64,000 nt of DNA from DASPSR01 sp035516175 (GTDB taxonomy: Bacteria > Nitrospirota > UBA9217). Both the position numbers and the translations under genes were made by a program. Under the pieces are notes generated by a model. The model made no database searches, was not told the origin of the DNA, and worked only from the letters and a program-made list of their open reading frames with translations. The DNA lies in NCBI GenBank assembly GCA_035516175.1, contig DATJAO010000038.1:1-64000 (forward strand), given 5' to 3'. Numbering within the stretch: the stretch's first letter is position 1; the number at the start of each line of letters is the position of its first letter. Positions 44,862 through 53,216 of the stretch are shown here, piece after piece.

Positions 44862-45836
44862 ATGAAAAGAGGTTCATGGTTGACACTGGCAATCATGCTG
44901 TTGGTCTCGGTCGTGCCCATCATAGGTGGTTGCGGCCCCACGACGTCAGGAGCTGTCAAAAATGACACGACCCTGACAGATACTTCAAGGCAGCTGAAAA
45001 CGACGAGCAGCGTCTCGGAATACAAAGGTCCTAAACTCCGGGTAGGCGTGGTCAATTTCCAGAACAAGACCCCTTCGAGGGTGCTGGGGATTGGAGAAGC
45101 TGCCGCCGATATTCTGGGGACCATCCTGCAGAATACCGACCGTTTCATCGTCATTCCACAGCAGGACATGGAATCCATCCTCTCGCAGCAGCGCATGGGC
45201 GCAACGGGGGCGGTCAATCCTGACACTGCTGCCGAGATGGGAAAGGTGCTGGGACTGAATGCGATCGTGACCGGCGCAGTGACTGCCTATTCCGAAACAG
45301 AAGAAGGTTCCGATTACCTTGTGGCGAAAAGCAAGAAACAAATCGCGCGAGTCACGGTGGATTACCGCATTGTCGATACGACCACGGGAGTACAGCTCAT
45401 GGCTGATTCCGGCGCGGGAATCTATTCCAAATCAGAAAGCAGGGTTCTCGGGATGGGTTCCAAAGCAGGATACGACCCCGATCTTCGCGACGGCGCCCTT
45501 CGGGACGCCCTGACCAAGGCCATGGTCAACATGATGCAAAAACTCGGCACTAAGAAGTGGAACGGTCGGATCGCCCAGATCGACGGAGACAACCTGTACA
45601 TCAATGCTGGCCAGAGGTCCGGTTTGAACGTTGGGGACAAACTCAAGGTCTTCAGGACGGGCAAGGATATCATTGATCCGGTGACCAAAATGAAGCTCGG
45701 AACAACGGAAAACCTGATTGGTGAGGCGATCGTGCAACAGAATGACCTCGGTGACCAGGCCGATCTCTCCATTGCAAGGCCGACTTCTGGCACCGGTTTC
45801 AAGGCGGGAGACGTCGTTAAGCTGAGCGAGAAGTGA
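44862..45836 (+). CDS. CsgG-family lipoprotein with FlgT-C-like domain
   Basis: A 324-residue predicted lipoprotein (lipobox IIGGC, Cys about residue 24). The central part (about 55-215) is CsgG-like, with KLRVGVVNFQNKTPSRVLG, MESILSQQRMGATGAVNPD and ITVDYR-type strands. The C-terminal 95 residues (KWNGRIAQIDGDNLYINAG, SGLNVGDKLKVFR) resemble the FlgT C-terminal domain. CsgG forms outer-membrane secretion pores and FlgT builds the flagellar H-ring; whether this one has the CsgG transmembrane hairpins cannot be judged here. ATG 44862 is set by AAGGAGG (44848-44854). Confidence 0.83.
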   Translation: MKRGSWLTLAIMLLVSVVPIIGGCGPTTSGAVKNDTTLTDTSRQLKTTSSVSEYKGPKLRVGVVNFQNKTPSRVLGIGEAAADILGTILQNTDRFIVIPQQDMESILSQQRMGATGAVNPDTAAEMGKVLGLNAIVTGAVTAYSETEEGSDYLVAKSKKQIARVTVDYRIVDTTTGVQLMADSGAGIYSKSESRVLGMGSKAGYDPDLRDGALRDALTKAMVNMMQKLGTKKWNGRIAQIDGDNLYINAGQRSGLNVGDKLKVFRTGKDIIDPVTKMKLGTTENLIGEAIVQQNDLGDQADLSIARPTSGTGFKAGDVVKLSEK

Positions 45837-45873
45837 TGGCTTATGGTGCGGGAGTGCCTGAAAGGATGATCCC

Positions 45874-46641
45874 ATGATGAAGCGCTTCATATATGGTGCC
45901 GCTGCCTTGCTCATAACGCTCTGGTGTCTCTCATTCGCGTCTGCAGCAGAAGAACCGGCGGCGAACACCGAGGCAATGGTTACCATGATCGAAGGAACCG
46001 CCCACGTCTTCACCAAGGGAGCGCCAGCCGAGATCCCACTCAAGAAAGGGAGCAAGCTCACGAGAGGACAGGAGATCAGGGTGGGAGCGAATTCCAGGAT
46101 GGAAATTCGATTTCCCGATGGAACTGTTATGAGACTAGCGGAAAAATCCCGTCTGGTCATGGATGATGTGCTTTACGATAGCAAGACCGAGAACAAAAGT
46201 GTCAAAGTCAATCTCGCTGTCGGAAAACTCTGGGCAAACGTAAAGAAGCTCGTGACCCCGGATTCTACAGTCGAGGTTAGAACCAGTAACGCCGTCGCCG
46301 GTGTGAGGGGAACCGTGTACCGGGTGAATGTGGAAGAAGATAAGAGCGCAGTGGTCAAGGTCTATGATGGAACGGTGTATGTGGCCAACCCGCCGAAAGA
46401 AGAATCGGGGAAGCCACCAAGGGAGGTTTCAGGTCCGGTTCCCGTTCCCGGGCCGCACGAGGTGCCTCCACCGTATCACGAAGTGACTATGGAGGAGTGG
46501 CAGGTGATCGTACAATCCTTCCAGCAGGTTACCATTTCACCGGAGGGTGTAGCATCGCAACCGCAGGATTTCGATCCCAAAGCTGACGCTGATGACTGGG
46601 TGAAGTGGAACCAGGAGAGGGACAAGCAAACCCGGTTTTAA
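45874..46641 (+). CDS. Periplasmic FecR-domain protein
   Basis: A 255-residue exported protein with signal peptide ending SFASA (about residue 24). The FecR domain (about 35-170) has the usual pattern: KGSKLTRGQEIRVGANSRME, FPDGTVMRLAEKSRL, VEVRTSNAVAGVRGTVYRV and VKVYDGTVYV. A Pro-rich segment and an acidic C-terminal tail follow. There is no transmembrane anchor or sigma-factor gene beside it, so it is unlikely to be an anti-sigma regulator of the FecI type. FecR domains of this kind often act as periplasmic polymer- or protein-binding modules. It is the last gene before a strong terminator. Confidence 0.85.
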   Translation: MMKRFIYGAAALLITLWCLSFASAAEEPAANTEAMVTMIEGTAHVFTKGAPAEIPLKKGSKLTRGQEIRVGANSRMEIRFPDGTVMRLAEKSRLVMDDVLYDSKTENKSVKVNLAVGKLWANVKKLVTPDSTVEVRTSNAVAGVRGTVYRVNVEEDKSAVVKVYDGTVYVANPPKEESGKPPREVSGPVPVPGPHEVPPPYHEVTMEEWQVIVQSFQQVTISPEGVASQPQDFDPKADADDWVKWNQERDKQTRF

Positions 46642-46670
46642 GAACTATTGCAGAAACTGAACGTAAGAAC

Positions 46671-46708
46671 AAGGCCGTTCCGATCCATGGAATGGCCTTT
46701 CCTTTTTT
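46671..46708 (+). terminator. Intrinsic terminator after the FecR gene
   Basis: AAGGCCGTTCC (46671-46681) pairs with GGAATGGCCTT (46689-46699) through an 11-bp stem with one G-U pair and a 7-nt loop. TCC and six T residues (46703-46708) follow. It cleanly separates the exported-protein cluster from fur. Confidence 0.88.
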
Positions 46709-46731
46709 ACAGAAAAGCCGTTGAAAAACAC

Positions 46732-46760
46732 TTGACACTAGATGCCCACCATGGTATAAA
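46732..46760 (+). promoter_or_regulatory. Sigma-70 promoter of fur
   Basis: A perfect TTGACA (46732-46737), a 17-bp spacer and TATAAA (46755-46760). Transcription would start near 46767, at the left edge of the Fur-box-like palindrome. Confidence 0.85.
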
Positions 46761-46766
46761 AGCAAT

Positions 46767-46787
46767 TGATATTGGTTTTCAATATCA
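46767..46787 (+). promoter_or_regulatory. Fur-box-like operator
   Basis: TGATATTG (46767-46774) and CAATATCA (46780-46787) form a perfect 8-bp inverted repeat with a 5-bp spacer, close to known Fur operators. It covers the expected transcription start of the fur gene, a classic autoregulatory position. Confidence 0.7.
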
Positions 46788-46791
46788 TGAT

Positions 46792-47232
46792 ATGCGGAAA
46801 AAACCTTCTGAACATTTAGCGGAATATCTTTCGAGGCAAGGGCTCAAGTCGACCCAGCAGCGAGACAAGATACTTCAAATCTTTGTGGACGCAGGCAGAC
46901 ACGTGAGTGCGGAAGAACTCTATGAACATGTGAAAAAAGTCCATCCCGGCATTGGCTACGCCACGGTGTATCGGACGCTCAAGCTCCTGACCAACGCAGG
47001 GCTCGCGGAGGAGAGACGGTTTGAAGATGGATTCACGCGCTATGAGTACAAGGTCTCTGACGGGCATCACGATCACCTCATCTGTACAAAATGTGGCACA
47101 ATCATAGAATTCGAGAATCAACGCATTGAAGCACTTCAGCAGGACGTTGCAAGAAAAAACCGATTTAAAGTACAAAGTCACAAACTGGAACTGTATGGCT
47201 TATGCGCAGTTTGTCAGAAGAAGATGGAGTAA
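46792..47232 (+). CDS. fur: Fur family ferric uptake regulator
   Basis: A 146-residue metal-dependent repressor. The winged-helix domain (about residues 1-85) includes LKSTQQRDKILQIF and the recognition region GYATVYRTLKLLTNAGLAEE. The metal sites are HHDHLIC (about 92-98), CTKC, and a C-terminal CAVC. The pattern fits Fur rather than Zur or PerR, but the metal is not certain. I use ATG 46792 because the open frame to 46648 passes through the promoter and operator. There is no clear Shine-Dalgarno. feoB follows. Confidence 0.92.
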   Translation: MRKKPSEHLAEYLSRQGLKSTQQRDKILQIFVDAGRHVSAEELYEHVKKVHPGIGYATVYRTLKLLTNAGLAEERRFEDGFTRYEYKVSDGHHDHLICTKCGTIIEFENQRIEALQQDVARKNRFKVQSHKLELYGLCAVCQKKME

Positions 47233-47323
47233 CTAAGCCTTACGGAGTGCGTTTGTGATCTCGGGCCATGGCGGCTATCGGTTATGAAATGATAAGGTGC
47301 CTATTTCGGAGGAAATGCTCATA

Positions 47324-49309
47324 ATGAACAACCAGGATTCTGGCGACGGTGGACGCAATCGCGACTCCAGTCTTAATAAGGTTCTCTTGATCGGTAATCC
47401 GAATGTGGGCAAGAGCGCGCTCTTCGGGCTGCTTACGGGCAAATACGTTACCGTCTCGAACTATCCCGGTACCACCGTGGAAGTGACCTATGGAAACGCA
47501 CTCTTGAACAAGACGCGTACCCTGGTGATCGACACGCCCGGTGTGAACAGCCTCGTACCCATGTCTGAAGACGAAAAAGTTACGAGGGACATGCTGCTTA
47601 CCGACCGGGCCGGGGTCGTTGTCCAGGTGGCCGATACCAAAAACCTGCGGCGAGGGCTTCTCATTACTCTCCAGCTCTCGGAAATGGAGGTGCCATTCAT
47701 CCTTGACCTCAATATGGACGATGAGGCAAAGAGCCGTGGCATTTTCATTGACCAGGAAAAACTATCCCATTTGCTCGGCATAGAAGTAGTCAAAACCGTG
47801 GCTATTCGCAGGAGCGGGATCGACAAGCTGCTGAAAGGCATTCAGCACCCACGGCCGTCCACGATCGGAGTGCGTTACGATGACGTGATCGAGGGGGGGA
47901 TAAGGGACATCTCCGCTCTGCTACCGGGAGCAAACATTGCTCAACGCGCGCTTGCGCTCATGATTCTCGCTGGTGATGAAAGCCTCAAGTCTTGGCTTCA
48001 CTCGAACCTGCAGGACCACGTGATCACTGAAATTGAAAAGATACGGCAGGAAGTTCAGGCTAAATTTAATAACTCTCTTGGCTATCTCATTAACCAGCGC
48101 AGAATAAAAAAGGCTGATGAGATCCTTGCGCAGGTTATGAGCCGCCATGAAGCAGGAAAGGGATCAGCTATCTCATTTTATATCGGCAAATGGTCCATGC
48201 ACCCGGTTTATGGTATCCCGATCCTTTTCGCTGTGTTGTATGCTATATATCAATTCGTCGGTGTATTCGGAGCGGGTACGGTTGTCAATTTTCTTGAAAA
48301 AACTGTATTTGGAGCATACCTCAACCCCTGGGTCACAAAGATCGTTCATTTCATTTTGCCTGTTCCGTTTTTGCAGGAGTTAATTATCGGTGACTATGGT
48401 TTGGTGACCATGGCCGTCACCTACGCGATCGCAATCGTGCTGCCGATCGTGAGCTTTTTTTTCATAGCTTTTGGTCTCCTCGAAGACTCGGGATATCTGC
48501 CGCGACTCGCAGTCATGGTAAACAAAATTTTTAAGGTTATGGGCCTGAACGGCAAGGCTGTGCTTCCCATGATCCTCGGTCTAGGATGCGACACCATGGC
48601 AACGCTCACAACGCGTATTCTCGAAACGAAGAAGGAGCGTCTCCTCGTAACGTTTTTGCTCGCTCTCGGCGTGCCCTGTTCCGCTCAACTTGGCGTTGTG
48701 CTTGGAATGATTTCCGGGGTCTCCGGCCTGGCAACGGTAATCTGGCTCGGGACCATGACTGGCGTTCTCCTCCTTGTTGGATATCTTGCATCGAAATTGA
48801 TCCCCGGCGATCCGTCGGACTTTGTGCTCGAACTGCCGCCGATACGAATTCCACAGGTTACGAACATTCTGATCAAAACCATAGCCAGGGTACAATGGTA
48901 TTTAAAAGAGGCAGTGCCGCTTTTTATTTTGGGGACATTTATCTTGTTTGCAGCAAATAAGGTGGGTGCTCTTACGTTCATTCAAAAAATGGCTGATCCA
49001 ATCGTGGTCGGCCTCTTGGGGTTGCCGAGCAAAGCCGCTGAAGCATTTGTCATAGGGTTCCTTCGCAGAGACTACGGTGCTGCAGGATTGTTTATGCTTG
49101 CAAAGCAGAACCTGCTCGATCCAATCCAGATTGTCGTGAGTCTCGTGGTGATGACACTTTTTGTGCCGTGTATTGCAAACTTCTTTATGATGGTGAAGGA
49201 ACAGGGACTCAAAGCAGCTTTTTACATGGCAGCATTCATCTTCCCTTTTGCTGTTGCTGTTGGGGCAGCGCTGAATTGGGCGCTCAGGACTTTCAGAGTC
49301 GCGTTGTGA
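47324..49309 (+). CDS. feoB: Ferrous iron transport protein B
   Basis: FeoB is the inner-membrane ferrous iron transporter with an N-terminal G domain. G1 is LLIGNPNVGKSALF (about residue 24), G2 lies in NYPGTTVEV, G3 is DTPG, and the G4 position reads LNMDD. A helical domain follows, then about eight to ten transmembrane helices (about 290-655), including the Gate motif LGLGCDTMATLTTRILETKK (about 416-435) with its conserved Cys. ATG 47324 is chosen from CGGAGG (47307-47312); GTG 47297 lies before that Shine-Dalgarno. At 661 residues it is somewhat shorter than E. coli FeoB. Confidence 0.95.
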   Translation: MNNQDSGDGGRNRDSSLNKVLLIGNPNVGKSALFGLLTGKYVTVSNYPGTTVEVTYGNALLNKTRTLVIDTPGVNSLVPMSEDEKVTRDMLLTDRAGVVVQVADTKNLRRGLLITLQLSEMEVPFILDLNMDDEAKSRGIFIDQEKLSHLLGIEVVKTVAIRRSGIDKLLKGIQHPRPSTIGVRYDDVIEGGIRDISALLPGANIAQRALALMILAGDESLKSWLHSNLQDHVITEIEKIRQEVQAKFNNSLGYLINQRRIKKADEILAQVMSRHEAGKGSAISFYIGKWSMHPVYGIPILFAVLYAIYQFVGVFGAGTVVNFLEKTVFGAYLNPWVTKIVHFILPVPFLQELIIGDYGLVTMAVTYAIAIVLPIVSFFFIAFGLLEDSGYLPRLAVMVNKIFKVMGLNGKAVLPMILGLGCDTMATLTTRILETKKERLLVTFLLALGVPCSAQLGVVLGMISGVSGLATVIWLGTMTGVLLLVGYLASKLIPGDPSDFVLELPPIRIPQVTNILIKTIARVQWYLKEAVPLFILGTFILFAANKVGALTFIQKMADPIVVGLLGLPSKAAEAFVIGFLRRDYGAAGLFMLAKQNLLDPIQIVVSLVVMTLFVPCIANFFMMVKEQGLKAAFYMAAFIFPFAVAVGAALNWALRTFRVAL

Positions 49310-49432
49310 GCGAGGATGTACGGCGCGAGGTGTTTCGGTATCAAACAAATACATGCTCTTGAAAGAACACCGGTCACGTGGTGTTTTCAGCAATAATCCA
49401 AAATGCGAATTCCGTAGTAAAAGAGGTGAACC

Positions 49433-50140
49433 ATGACTGAGAAAAAAAGATTGCTGGGGATTGAAGGCCAGGCGGGCCATCCCGCGTTGTGTGTTTTGCC
49501 GGAGATCGAAAAAGAAGATGAACTTTTTGAAATCATCTGGACTTTAAGAGAAGACGGTAAGCTGACCTTGGACCAGATCGTCCAGAGTTGTTCTATTCCG
49601 GAATGCGAAAGCATCCTTAAAGACCTGTCCAAAAACGGATGGATCGACATCAAGGGTCAGGCTGTTGAATTGCTGCCAAAAGGCGAAAAGCGCGCACGAG
49701 AACTGGTCCGGCGACATCGGCTGTCGCTTCGGATGTTCTATGATCTTTTTGCCTTGGATGGTGCAGAAGCAGAGGCGTGCAAATTCGAGCATATCCTTTC
49801 GCCGGAGGTGACCGACAGTGTCTGCACCCTGCTTGGCCATCCGCCTAACTCTCCAGACGGCAAACCGATTCCTCGGGGGGCGTGTTGCTCCATGTTCAGA
49901 CAAGAGATGAAACCGCTTGTGGCTCCGCTCGCGGACCTTGTGCCGGGAGAGCAGGCGAAGATCGTGTTCATCACTCCGGGATCGCACTCACGTCTCGACA
50001 GGCTTTCAGCTATGGGAGTTGTCCCAGGCAGCGTGGTCAAACTCCATCAGAAAAAGCCGTCGTATGTGATTCAACTCGGCGAGACCATGATTGCCGTGGA
50101 CAGGGATATTACGAAAGAGATATTCGTTAAAAAGGTCTAG
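49433..50140 (+). CDS. DtxR/MntR-type metal-dependent regulator with C-terminal FeoA-like domain
   Basis: A 235-residue protein with an N-terminal winged-helix (about 25-95), a DtxR-type dimerisation and metal-binding domain (about 85-150), and a FeoA/SH3-like C-terminal domain (about 160-235, IVFITPGSHSRLDRLSAMGV). The primary metal-site residues of DtxR are kept: Cys, Glu and His in ACKFEHILS (about 114-122). Of the ancillary site, the His of RHRLS is present but the expected Glu is Leu. No separate feoA gene is seen, so this C-terminal domain may also serve FeoB. It could sense Fe or Mn. GAGGTGA precedes the ATG. Confidence 0.82.
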   Translation: MTEKKRLLGIEGQAGHPALCVLPEIEKEDELFEIIWTLREDGKLTLDQIVQSCSIPECESILKDLSKNGWIDIKGQAVELLPKGEKRARELVRRHRLSLRMFYDLFALDGAEAEACKFEHILSPEVTDSVCTLLGHPPNSPDGKPIPRGACCSMFRQEMKPLVAPLADLVPGEQAKIVFITPGSHSRLDRLSAMGVVPGSVVKLHQKKPSYVIQLGETMIAVDRDITKEIFVKKV

Positions 50141-50509
50141 GCTGAATGTGAAAGGGCCGTGCGCAGTCACAAACATAACGGCAGCCTCATCAACAACAAA
50201 AACCAATGTTCTAAAAAACAAGCGATGGTAAAAGAATATATTCATTCAGAAAACCATGCAAAATCGGTTAAAAAGTATTAAAGTTACAGGTACATTATTA
50301 CGATAAGAGTAGCAGGGAATAATTTAAGTGCCGTCCGGGTAATTTCATGGATAATATTTATTCCGCCTTTTTCACGTTATAGCTAAACCCGCTGTTATAA
50401 ATTTTCTAAATAAAATTTGATGTTTCACGCTGCATCCTGAAGGCACAGCATGACGCGATAACACGGCAACCTAGGTTTTCTTTACAGTATTCCGGGAGAC
50501 GTTCTTTTT
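50141..50509. other. 369-bp A+T-rich non-coding gap
   Basis: This lies between the DtxR-type regulator and the sigma-54 activator. It is richer in A+T than its neighbours. I see no convincing promoter, terminator, RNA gene or reading frame with a recognisable product, although the activator's promoter is presumably here. Confidence 0.6.
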
Positions 50510-51934
50510 ATGGGGAAACAACCAACCATATTGCTTGTGGATGATGAGCTGCTGGTTTTGGATTCACTCCGCGAACTCGTTACCCGCGAAGAAAAATACA
50601 ACGTGACAACCGCGGAAAACGGCAAGATCGCGCTGGAAATGACTGCGCGGGAAGATTATGCGGTCGTCATTACCGATTTGATGCTGAAGGACATAACCGG
50701 AATCGAGCTTCTCAAGACCATAAAGTCTCAAACGCCCGAAACGCAGGTGATCATGGTCAGCGGAAAGGGGAGCATAGATTTTGCGGTCGAAGCCATGAAG
50801 ATGGGAGCCTTCGATTTTCTTACCAAGCCCTATTCTCCTTCCCACCTGCTTCAGATACTGGCCAGAGCGAAGGCCTATTACGAATCTCTTGTGGAGAATA
50901 AACAGCTGAAAGGCGAAATCAGAAGACTGAAGAAGAATTATGAGATCATCGGTACCCACCCGAAGATACAGCGGATCAGGGAGATCATCGAGAACATAGC
51001 ACCCTCGGACAGCACGGTTCTGATCCAGGGAAAAAGCGGCAGTGGAAAAGAACTGGTAGCCAGGGCAATACATAACCGATCGCTTCGCGCTGAGGGGCCC
51101 TTCCAGGCAGTAAACTGTGGCGTCTTTACCGAAACGCTGATTGAAAATGAATTGTTCGGCCATGAAAAGGGCGCCTATACCGGCGCTGTTCAGCGAGCGA
51201 TCGGCAGAGTAGAGGCCTCGGCCGGCGGCACCCTGTTCCTCGATGAGATCGACACCATGCCCGTCAGCTCACAGGTGAAGCTGTTGCGGGTGCTTGAGGA
51301 GCGCTCGTTTCAAAGAATAGGCGGGACCAAACCAATTTATGTGGATTTCAGGCTGATTGCAGCCACGAATAGCGATCTCCAGGATGCTGTTACAAAGAAA
51401 CTTTTCCGTGATGACCTGTACTACCGTCTCAATGTCATTACCATGACCCTCCCCGAACTCAGCGAACGACTGAGCGATATTCCTCTCCTGGTAAACTACT
51501 TCATGGAACGGTATAAAGTCAGAAGCAACGTACAGTCCATCTCCGCAGCCGCTATGGACATCCTTTTAAAATATCCGTGGCCCGGCAATGTCAGGGAACT
51601 TGTGAATGCCATCGAATATTCCATGGTCATGGCAAAGGGAACCCAGATCCTTCCGGCAGACCTGCCCGAGGCCTTGCAGGTCAGGATTTTTGAACCGCAT
51701 CAGCAGGTGCGTGAATCCCTTTCGCTCAAGGAAACAGAACGAGATTTAATCGTGAGGACATTGAAAGAATGTCATGGCAACAAGCATCTCGCCGCAAAAC
51801 TACTTAGAATCCCCCGTTCTACACTCTACAGCAAGATCCAGAAACATGGGATCTCGATAGACGAGGATGCTGCCATTTCTCCGACTGAGCAGGAAAAAAG
51901 TACCAGCAAATCGCCCCTTGCTGTCCAGAATTAG
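50510..51934 (+). CDS. NtrC-family sigma-54-dependent response regulator
   Basis: A 474-residue enhancer-binding protein. A receiver domain (about residues 5-122) has the phospho-acceptor Asp in VVITDLMLKDITG (about 56) and FDFLTKPY. The AAA+ domain (about 145-385) has Walker A GKSGSGKE, the sigma-54 contact loop as GAYTGA (Tyr for the usual Phe), Walker B LFLDEIDTM, and the R-finger region. A Fis-type HTH (HGNKHLAAKLLRIPRSTLYS, about 423-442) ends the protein. No histidine kinase gene adjoins it. A near-perfect sigma-54 promoter lies 123 bp downstream, so it probably activates the chemosensory operon. Confidence 0.94.
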   Translation: MGKQPTILLVDDELLVLDSLRELVTREEKYNVTTAENGKIALEMTAREDYAVVITDLMLKDITGIELLKTIKSQTPETQVIMVSGKGSIDFAVEAMKMGAFDFLTKPYSPSHLLQILARAKAYYESLVENKQLKGEIRRLKKNYEIIGTHPKIQRIREIIENIAPSDSTVLIQGKSGSGKELVARAIHNRSLRAEGPFQAVNCGVFTETLIENELFGHEKGAYTGAVQRAIGRVEASAGGTLFLDEIDTMPVSSQVKLLRVLEERSFQRIGGTKPIYVDFRLIAATNSDLQDAVTKKLFRDDLYYRLNVITMTLPELSERLSDIPLLVNYFMERYKVRSNVQSISAAAMDILLKYPWPGNVRELVNAIEYSMVMAKGTQILPADLPEALQVRIFEPHQQVRESLSLKETERDLIVRTLKECHGNKHLAAKLLRIPRSTLYSKIQKHGISIDEDAAISPTEQEKSTSKSPLAVQN

Positions 51935-52056
51935 ACCCAAAAAAAAATAATTAAAATCAACATATTAGAGCTATTTTACTGTTAATCCATCTATTGTCCT
52001 GTCTAAAACCCGTCAAACAAATTCTATTAACTGGTTGTTTTTAAACATATAATCGT

Positions 52057-52072
52057 CGGCATTGCTCTTGCA
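52057..52072 (+). promoter_or_regulatory. Sigma-54 (-24/-12) promoter of the chemosensory operon
   Basis: The sequence CGGCATTGCTCTTGCA has GG (52058-52059) and GC (52070-52071) separated by exactly 10 bp, with a perfect TTGCA -12 element. It lies 102 bp before the response-regulator start and downstream of an NtrC-type activator gene. Transcription would start near 52083. Confidence 0.75.
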
Positions 52073-52090
52073 CCATATCATAATAAAGGT

Positions 52091-52106
52091 GCATGAAATT
52101 TCATGC
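52091..52106 (+). repeat. Perfect 16-bp palindrome in the operon leader
   Basis: GCATGAAATTTCATGC is a perfect 16-bp palindrome a few bases beyond the predicted sigma-54 start site. It could be a protein-binding site or a short RNA hairpin. Confidence 0.6.
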
Positions 52107-52173
52107 GTCGATATTATTGAAAAATGATTAAAAATTCATAAGACATTTAAAGCGATATGAAATGGAGATGGAC

Positions 52174-52599
52174 ATGAAAACTTTACTATTGGTGGATGAT
52201 GAAGTTGAGAACCTTAGATGTCTTGGAGAAATACTAAACAGGTTCGGTTACAATGTCATCGCCCAGCCGGATGCTCCATCGGCGCTTTCCGTTGCGCGTG
52301 GCGGGACCCGTGTCGATCTCGTGATAACCGACTATAGGATGCCGGGGATGGATGGCCTGGAGTTTTTCATCCTGCTTAAGCAGATACTGCCTGCCGTCCC
52401 CGTGATCATGCTCACGGCCTATGGTGCAGTCGAAACATATTTAAAATCGCTCAGCCTGGGCATATTTGAATACGTAAATAAACCGGTTAAGGCGAAGGAC
52501 CTGGGAAGGATCGTGAAAGCCGCCCTCGCTTGTTCGGAAGGCGACAATATCGCTCCCGGAAGCGAGCTGTCCCAAGAATCGCCGTTATTTAAAATATAA
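52174..52599 (+). CDS. Single-domain response regulator
   Basis: A 141-residue receiver domain with no output domain. The acidic pair is in LLVDDEVENL (about residues 5-14), the phospho-Asp is D53 in VITDYRMPGMDG, the switch Thr is in MLTAYG, and the conserved Lys is in YVNKPV. ATG 52174 follows GGAG at 52164-52167; ATG 52162 precedes that Shine-Dalgarno. It is the first gene after the sigma-54 promoter and probably takes phosphate from the CheA encoded downstream. Confidence 0.9.
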   Translation: MKTLLLVDDEVENLRCLGEILNRFGYNVIAQPDAPSALSVARGGTRVDLVITDYRMPGMDGLEFFILLKQILPAVPVIMLTAYGAVETYLKSLSLGIFEYVNKPVKAKDLGRIVKAALACSEGDNIAPGSELSQESPLFKI

Positions 52600-52666
52600 G
52601 CTGATGCAACACAGCGGCACGCGGGAGCTGCCAGCGCACAAAAACAGACTTCAGAAAGGCATACTC

Positions 52667-53176
52667 ATGCAAAAGAAAGATCAATTGGTCAATTTCAGAA
52701 TCGGCAGAGAATCTTTTGGCGTACCCATCGACAACGTGCAGGAGATCGTGCGGGTACCGGAGATCACGGTGGTGCCGGAAATGCCGTCATTCGTCGAAGG
52801 CGTCATCAACCTTCGCGGCAGGATCGTTCCTATCGTGGATTTGAGTAAGCGACTTAAGATTGAAGCTGCTCCCAGGGCTAAGTCAAGCCGTGTCCTGATC
52901 GTCGAAGTGGATGACAAGATCATCGGCCTTTTGGTCGACGCGGTAAACGCTATCCTGCAGATACCACAGGAGGCCGTCGAGCCTACACCTGACATCGTTA
53001 CACCGGTAGGTGCTGAGTATATCATCGGCGTAGGCAAGTTGCATGACAAACTGATCATTCTCCTCAATCTCAAAAATATTCTGAGACCTGACGAGATCAA
53101 GGGACTGGTGGAGGATGAGAGTGCTGGCGCCGCGATGGGTAGAGCATCGCGACGATCACTGGAAGTGGCGGCTTGA
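52667..53176 (+). CDS. cheW: Chemotaxis coupling protein CheW
   Basis: CheW links receptors to CheA. The 169-residue product has the family pattern: QLVNFRIGRESFGVPIDNVQ at the N terminus, FVEGVINLRGRIVPIVDLSK (about residues 44-63), and LLVDAVNAILQI. I start at ATG 52667 after AAAGG; an in-frame ATG at 52604 would add 21 residues without a Shine-Dalgarno. The C-terminal tail after about residue 148 extends beyond the usual CheW fold. It overlaps the open frame of cheR. Confidence 0.93.
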   Translation: MQKKDQLVNFRIGRESFGVPIDNVQEIVRVPEITVVPEMPSFVEGVINLRGRIVPIVDLSKRLKIEAAPRAKSSRVLIVEVDDKIIGLLVDAVNAILQIPQEAVEPTPDIVTPVGAEYIIGVGKLHDKLIILLNLKNILRPDEIKGLVEDESAGAAMGRASRRSLEVAA

Positions 53177-53216
53177 TCTAAGGCAGAGGCCGGCTCATGA
53201 TTCCTTAGAATATTTT

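Noticed and set aside
46648..46791. 48-codon N-terminal extension of fur
   Set aside because: It would run through the terminator stem, the TTGACA/TATAAA promoter and the Fur box; homology starts at 46792.
49361..49388. Hairpin after feoB (AACACC ... GGTGTT)
   Set aside because: The stem is short (6 bp) and no proper T-tract follows, so it is not supported as a terminator.
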